This document shows, piece by piece, positions 44,836 to 49,200 of a DNA stretch of 49,200 nt. Below the pieces are notes generated by a model. That model had not been told where the DNA came from. It saw only the letters and a list, made by a program, of their open reading frames with translations, and did not search any database. Made by a program: the position numbers and the translations under genes. The stretch is from an uncultured Clostridia bacterium (GTDB taxonomy: Bacteria; Bacillota; Clostridia; Christensenellales; Borkfalkiaceae): the NCBI GenBank assembly GCA_945917475.1, contig CAMEHL010000002.1, positions 1 through 49,200 of the forward strand. The letters run 5' to 3'. Every line of letters starts with the position of its first letter. Positions within the stretch are counted from its first letter, which is position 1.

Positions 44836-45810
44836 TCAGGGGCGGTCGGACGCTATGGAAAAACGGTCGGTCAAATCTAACAGCGCGTTTACGTTTTCGT
44901 CGGAATATTCCACCTGGGCGGAATATTCGCGCGCAACGTCCGCGAGAAGAACTTTTCCGTCGTCCGTTTTTGCGCGTTCGCCCGTAAAAACCGCGTCGAT
45001 TGCATAAAGCGACAAAACGCAGAAAAGCAGTCTCGACTTCAAATCGGTTTTATCGACGGCGTTTACGACGTGCCGGTGAATAAAATACGTCGCGAGTTGC
45101 TCGAAAGGAACGGAATAATCCGAGTCGGGAAAAACCGTCGATAAGTCCGCCGTAAAAACGGCGTTTTCAATCCGCTCGCGCCACCCGTCGCCAAGGCGTT
45201 CGAGTTTCAGAAATACGTCTTTCCAGCCGAACGCGAGAAAGTCGCGCCCGCTGACGCCGCAAAGATCGAAAGCAAGGTTGAAACGTTCGTTAAAAGACAA
45301 ATCGCGGTTCTGAAAAATGCCGAAAGCCTTTTCGCGGAAGGATAGCGCGGTTTTTTCGAATTCGCGTTGTTCGGACGAAAGGGAAACGGGCGCTTCTCCG
45401 TCGTCGCATAGGGTAACGGTGCGCGCGGCAGGGGTATAGTTTATCACGGCTTTCGCGATTTCTTCGCAGCAAATGCCCACACCGTATTCCACGCGGTCGG
45501 AAAGGTAATTGCGGTAACGCGGGTGTTCGCGGCATACGTCGCACAAATAATCTTCGCCGAGATTGATAATCAGGTCGCAGAGATTGTCTTTATTCAAAAA
45601 CGCGCAGCGTTTGCCGTCGGTCGTTCTGAACCGCTTGCCCTTAAAGTCCACGCCGCCGAGCAGAGTCTTTCCGTATTCGCCTTTATATTTTTTGTATTTT
45701 TTAAGCGTTTCGTCGTCTATATCTATCTGCCAGCCCGTGCAGCAGTTGTGTCTGCATTTCGCGGCGGCGCATTTAAAACCGATAAAAAACCCGAGCGTAC
45801 GTACTTCCAT
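44836..45810 (-). CDS. FliB-like (flagellin lysine-N-methylase family) Cys-cluster protein
   Basis: CAAAKCRHNCCTGWQIDID, KRCAFLNKDNLCDLI, CDVCREHPRYRNYL, GICCEEIAK. Confidence 0.75.
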   Translation of the reverse strand: MEVRTLGFFIGFKCAAAKCRHNCCTGWQIDIDDETLKKYKKYKGEYGKTLLGGVDFKGKRFRTTDGKRCAFLNKDNLCDLIINLGEDYLCDVCREHPRYRNYLSDRVEYGVGICCEEIAKAVINYTPAARTVTLCDDGEAPVSLSSEQREFEKTALSFREKAFGIFQNRDLSFNERFNLAFDLCGVSGRDFLAFGWKDVFLKLERLGDGWRERIENAVFTADLSTVFPDSDYSVPFEQLATYFIHRHVVNAVDKTDLKSRLLFCVLSLYAIDAVFTGERAKTDDGKVLLADVAREYSAQVEYSDENVNALLDLTDRFSIASDRP

Positions 45811-45977
45811 TTTTTCCTTAAATCCTTTTGCGGGAAAGCGATAACCCCGACCGTTCCGTTAATCGTTCAGTTAATACGGGCGTAATCGGGCAACGTAAAA
45901 CATTATAATACAAAACCGCGCCTAAATCAACCGACGGCAAGGCGGACGTCGCCTTTTTATATAAGGTTTAAACATTG

Positions 45978-46006
45978 TTGACTTTTGAACAACGTTAATT
46001 TATAAT
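45978..46006 (+). promoter_or_regulatory. sigmaA-type promoter
   Basis: TTGACT-17-TATAAT. Confidence 0.7.
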
Positions 46007-46225
46007 ATAAAAGATGGTATTTGCGGAATAACGGATAAAACGGCGGCGAAAACGACGCCGAAGACGGCAGACTTTTCCGTTTGAAATAAACGCGTTTCCG
46101 ACGGATTGTCGTGCGGAGACGTTAAGTCTTGCCGGATATACGGAAACTCCGCCCGGATAACGGTACGATTTACGCGAAAGCGCGGAAACGGGAGTTTCTT
46201 AAAAAAATAAAGGACGGTAAAAAGT

Positions 46226-46774
46226 ATGAACGACGGAGAAAACCGCAAGGCGGCGGAGCGCGGAGCGGACGGAAAAAAGAACAAGGTTAACACGGGCGTT
46301 ATAAACCTGAACGTATCCAACGACGACGGGTTTCTTTCGCCTTATTCTTTTGAAGGCACACCCGTGATATCTTCCGAAGTGGCGGATTTTCTCGAAAATG
46401 CGGTCAAGGCGCACAGCCCCAAAGAAAAACTTATTCTCAACGTCAAAGGCGACTGCATAGACGAAAACGAGCGCGTGCAGTACGCCGCAGCGATAAAAAA
46501 CTATTATTCGCTTAAACTCAAAGAAGAAGAACGCGAGAGAAAAAACAGAACGAAAGTGGCGGCGATTTTCGCTTTGATAGGCATAATCGCGCTCGCGTTT
46601 ATGTTTTACCTTTCGGAAAGAGAAGTCTCCGAAATCTGGAAAGAGTGTATAGATATCTTCGCGTGGGTGTTTTTATGGGAAGCCGTGGATCAGTTTTTTA
46701 TAGAGCGCGGTGCGGTTAAAATCCGCCGTAAACGTTACCGGAATTTTGCCGAGATGGAAATACGTTTCGAGTGA
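46226..46774 (+). CDS. membrane protein of unknown function
   Basis: complete ORF after AAAGGA-like RBS; one clear TM plus a second hydrophobic segment. Confidence 0.6.
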   Translation: MNDGENRKAAERGADGKKNKVNTGVINLNVSNDDGFLSPYSFEGTPVISSEVADFLENAVKAHSPKEKLILNVKGDCIDENERVQYAAAIKNYYSLKLKEEERERKNRTKVAAIFALIGIIALAFMFYLSEREVSEIWKECIDIFAWVFLWEAVDQFFIERGAVKIRRKRYRNFAEMEIRFE

Positions 46775-47071
46775 TATATCGGGGCGATACTTCGGGCGAA
46801 ACGCAACCTGCGCGCCGAACGCGCCGCGGGAACGGAATATCCGTATATCCGTTTATAGTTGTCTGAAAAGTTCACGCCGCGCCGCGAGTATTCGCGGCGC
46901 GGCGCAGTTTACGCTTGAAAACGTTTACTCCTGCCCCGCTGCCTACCGCGGGGCGGGGTAATCAACGGACTTATTGCAAAAGTTTATATAAGGTTTTATA
47001 TAGTCTTTTCATATCGAAAATATAAACCGCCGCCCTGCGGCGCAGGGCGGCGGTTACGTCGGAATTGTTTA

Positions 47072-47608
47072 TTAAATCACGATTTCTTTGCTCGGGTCGA
47101 TAACTTCCGCAAGGAAAGGCAGTTCTCTGAACTTCTCGGCGTAGTCCAGACCGTAACCGATTACGAAACCGCAGGGAACGTCAAAGCCGATATAGTCCGC
47201 GCTGATATCCACTTCGCGCCGTTCCTTTTTATCGAGAAACGCGCATATTTTAACGCTTTTCGGTTGTTTTTTCTTTAACAGTCCTATAAAATACGCTAGC
47301 GTTTTGCCGCTGTCGACTATGTCTTCCACTATTATTACGTCTTTGTCCCTGATTTCCGCGGTTATGTTGGAAACGAGTTCCATTTCGCCGCCGACAGTCC
47401 CGTTTTTATAACTCGACAGCCGCGCAAAGTCTATCATAATGGGTATCTTTATGCTCTTTATAAGGTCGGCGAAAAAGTATACCGCGCCTTTAAGCATACA
47501 TATTATTACGGGTTCTTTGCCCGCGTAATCGGCGGTGATTTGCGCGCCGAGTTCCTTTACGCGTTTGCCTATTTGTTCTTCCGTCAGCAGAATTTTGTAG
47601 TTTTTCAT
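47072..47608 (-). CDS. hpt: hypoxanthine phosphoribosyltransferase
   Basis: IIVEDIVDSGKTL PRPP motif, PVIICMLKGAVYF. Confidence 0.94.
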   Translation of the reverse strand: MKNYKILLTEEQIGKRVKELGAQITADYAGKEPVIICMLKGAVYFFADLIKSIKIPIMIDFARLSSYKNGTVGGEMELVSNITAEIRDKDVIIVEDIVDSGKTLAYFIGLLKKKQPKSVKICAFLDKKERREVDISADYIGFDVPCGFVIGYGLDYAEKFRELPFLAEVIDPSKEIVI

Positions 47609-47619
47609 AGCGTTCCTTG

Positions 47620-48939
47620 TTATTCTTTCGTTATTTTAATCAACCGTTCGGTCGATTGAGTTACTTTTACGTCCCTCGATACCGCTATCCCGAATATCGC
47701 GTACACTCTGCCGCCCGCCGCGACGACGGGCAGGGTCTCTCTGTCGGCGTAGGGGATTTTCAGGTCGGTATAATAATCGCACAGTTTTTTGTTTCCGCCG
47801 CCGAACTTCCCGAATACGTCCCCGTTCCTTTTCGTGCGAATGGTCGCGTCCGCAGGGAGTTTGTCGCCGTCGAGATACAATCCGCTTTTTAAGTCTGTCG
47901 AGTCTATTTTTTCCGCAGGAACTCTCTCTATTTTAACGGTATGACCGCAAAAACGGTATTCGCCTTCCGCAAAAGGCAGCGTCTCGCCGTAAGTTTCAGC
48001 CGCGCCGTTCCTTTTAAATAGGATTTTGCCGTATTCGCGCCGAGCCGTAACGCCTCTGGGCAGATGAACGGTTTTTCCCGTCTGTTTGTCAATGAGCGCA
48101 AGCACGTCGTCCGCGTGCGCTTTCCCGTAATCTTTGATTATACCGCATTTTTTGAACGCGGAAATTATCGCAGCCCTAATAAGTGCCTTGTCGGCGGCGT
48201 CCGCACGCGCGGGGAAAGTTATTTCCGCGCCGAAGTCGGTAGCCCTTACGAGTTTTTCCGCCTGTTTTTCTATATACAGCGACTGTTCGTACGCTATTTC
48301 CGAAAGCCGCGCTATGCTCGTCTCCGCTTGCGGAAAAATCTTCTCGATTACGGGCAGTACGTTAAGCCTTATATAATTGCGCGTGTATTCGTCTGAAAAG
48401 TTGGTGGAATCGTTTACGAACGGCACGCCGTTTTCACGGGCGTATTCTTCTATTTCGCTTTTTTTTACGTTTATTAGCGGTCTTATTATATAACCGCCGC
48501 CGCGTATGCCCGATAAACCTTTAACCCCCGTTCCGCGGAAAAGGTTAAAAAGCACCGATTCCGCGTTGTCGCGCAGATGGTGCGCCGTCGCCACCAAATC
48601 GCACTTTCCGCTTTTAACCGCGTCGGCAAAACACTCGTAACGCACAACTCGCGCGGCTTCTTCGAGAGAGATTTTCTCCCGTTCGGCTTTTTTCGGAACG
48701 TCCGCACTGTAGGGGAAGAACAAAATATCGCGTTCTTTGCAATAATCGCGCACGAATTCGGTGTCTCTTACCGATTCTTCGCCGCGTATGCCGTGTTCCA
48801 CGTTAATCGCCGCAACGGTAAACCCGCATTTTCCGGCGACTTGCGACATATAGTGTAAAAGACACATAGAATCGCATCCGCCCGAAACGGCGACCGCGAC
48901 GGTTGAGTTTTCGGGAATCCCCGATAAATCCGGAAACAT
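47620..48939 (-). CDS. tilS: tRNA(Ile)-lysidine synthase
   Basis: AVSGGCDSMCLLHYM PP-loop, ATAHHLRDNAESVLFNLFRGTG; start at 48939; adjacent to hpt. Confidence 0.92.
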   Translation of the reverse strand: MFPDLSGIPENSTVAVAVSGGCDSMCLLHYMSQVAGKCGFTVAAINVEHGIRGEESVRDTEFVRDYCKERDILFFPYSADVPKKAEREKISLEEAARVVRYECFADAVKSGKCDLVATAHHLRDNAESVLFNLFRGTGVKGLSGIRGGGYIIRPLINVKKSEIEEYARENGVPFVNDSTNFSDEYTRNYIRLNVLPVIEKIFPQAETSIARLSEIAYEQSLYIEKQAEKLVRATDFGAEITFPARADAADKALIRAAIISAFKKCGIIKDYGKAHADDVLALIDKQTGKTVHLPRGVTARREYGKILFKRNGAAETYGETLPFAEGEYRFCGHTVKIERVPAEKIDSTDLKSGLYLDGDKLPADATIRTKRNGDVFGKFGGGNKKLCDYYTDLKIPYADRETLPVVAAGGRVYAIFGIAVSRDVKVTQSTERLIKITKE

Positions 48940-49062
48940 AGTTATATTGTAACAAAGGCGGAAAAAAATTTCAAGCGTTAAATGGAGAATATTTATAAAA
49001 ACGCGTTTTTTTTGCCCGAAAACAAAAAAGAATATTTTTTTCGTTATTACGGGGTATAACGT

Positions 49063-49091
49063 TTGACAAAAGAGAAAAAATGTTATATTAT
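49063..49091 (+). promoter_or_regulatory. promoter of tRNA-fMet
   Basis: TTGACA-17-TATTAT. Confidence 0.75.
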
Positions 49092-49122
49092 AGTAAAGCT
49101 TTCCGAAAGAGAGCGTAAACAT

Positions 49123-49200
<78 letters not shown>

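Overview
49.2-kb chromosomal segment, probably from a gut-type Firmicute/Clostridia (inferred from gene content; no taxonomy search was possible). Most of it is housekeeping: phosphatidylethanolamine synthesis (pssA, psd), serS, cysE-cysS-alaS, an ECF sigma factor with RsgI-like proteins, fucO, a small alarmone synthetase, a liv-type branched-chain amino acid ABC transporter, a near-complete shikimate/Phe/Tyr operon, a glycine-riboswitch-linked AgcS symporter, hpt, tilS and four tRNAs. Three regulatory regions stand out. (1) A predicted invertible promoter at 41127-41300: two inverted 25-bp recombinase-like core sites flank a consensus promoter. It lies between a tyrosine recombinase gene and a SipW/TasA-like surface-protein operon, and in this assembly the promoter points away from the operon (predicted OFF). 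(2) A leader-peptide attenuator upstream of the liv operon (MKHSIFVNLSIVVLLRGLIIKNGPCFCRV, 12/29 Ile/Leu/Val). (3) A leader-peptide attenuator upstream of the aromatic operon (MKRTIALNNFYYYAFYFKPNL). Both attenuators have four-segment mutually exclusive RNA pairings. Further observations include an AlaRS lacking C-Ala with an in-frame membrane-helix extension, and two RsgI-like proteins that both carry a conserved Asn-Pro. All calls come from reading the sequence; no homology search or folding software was run.
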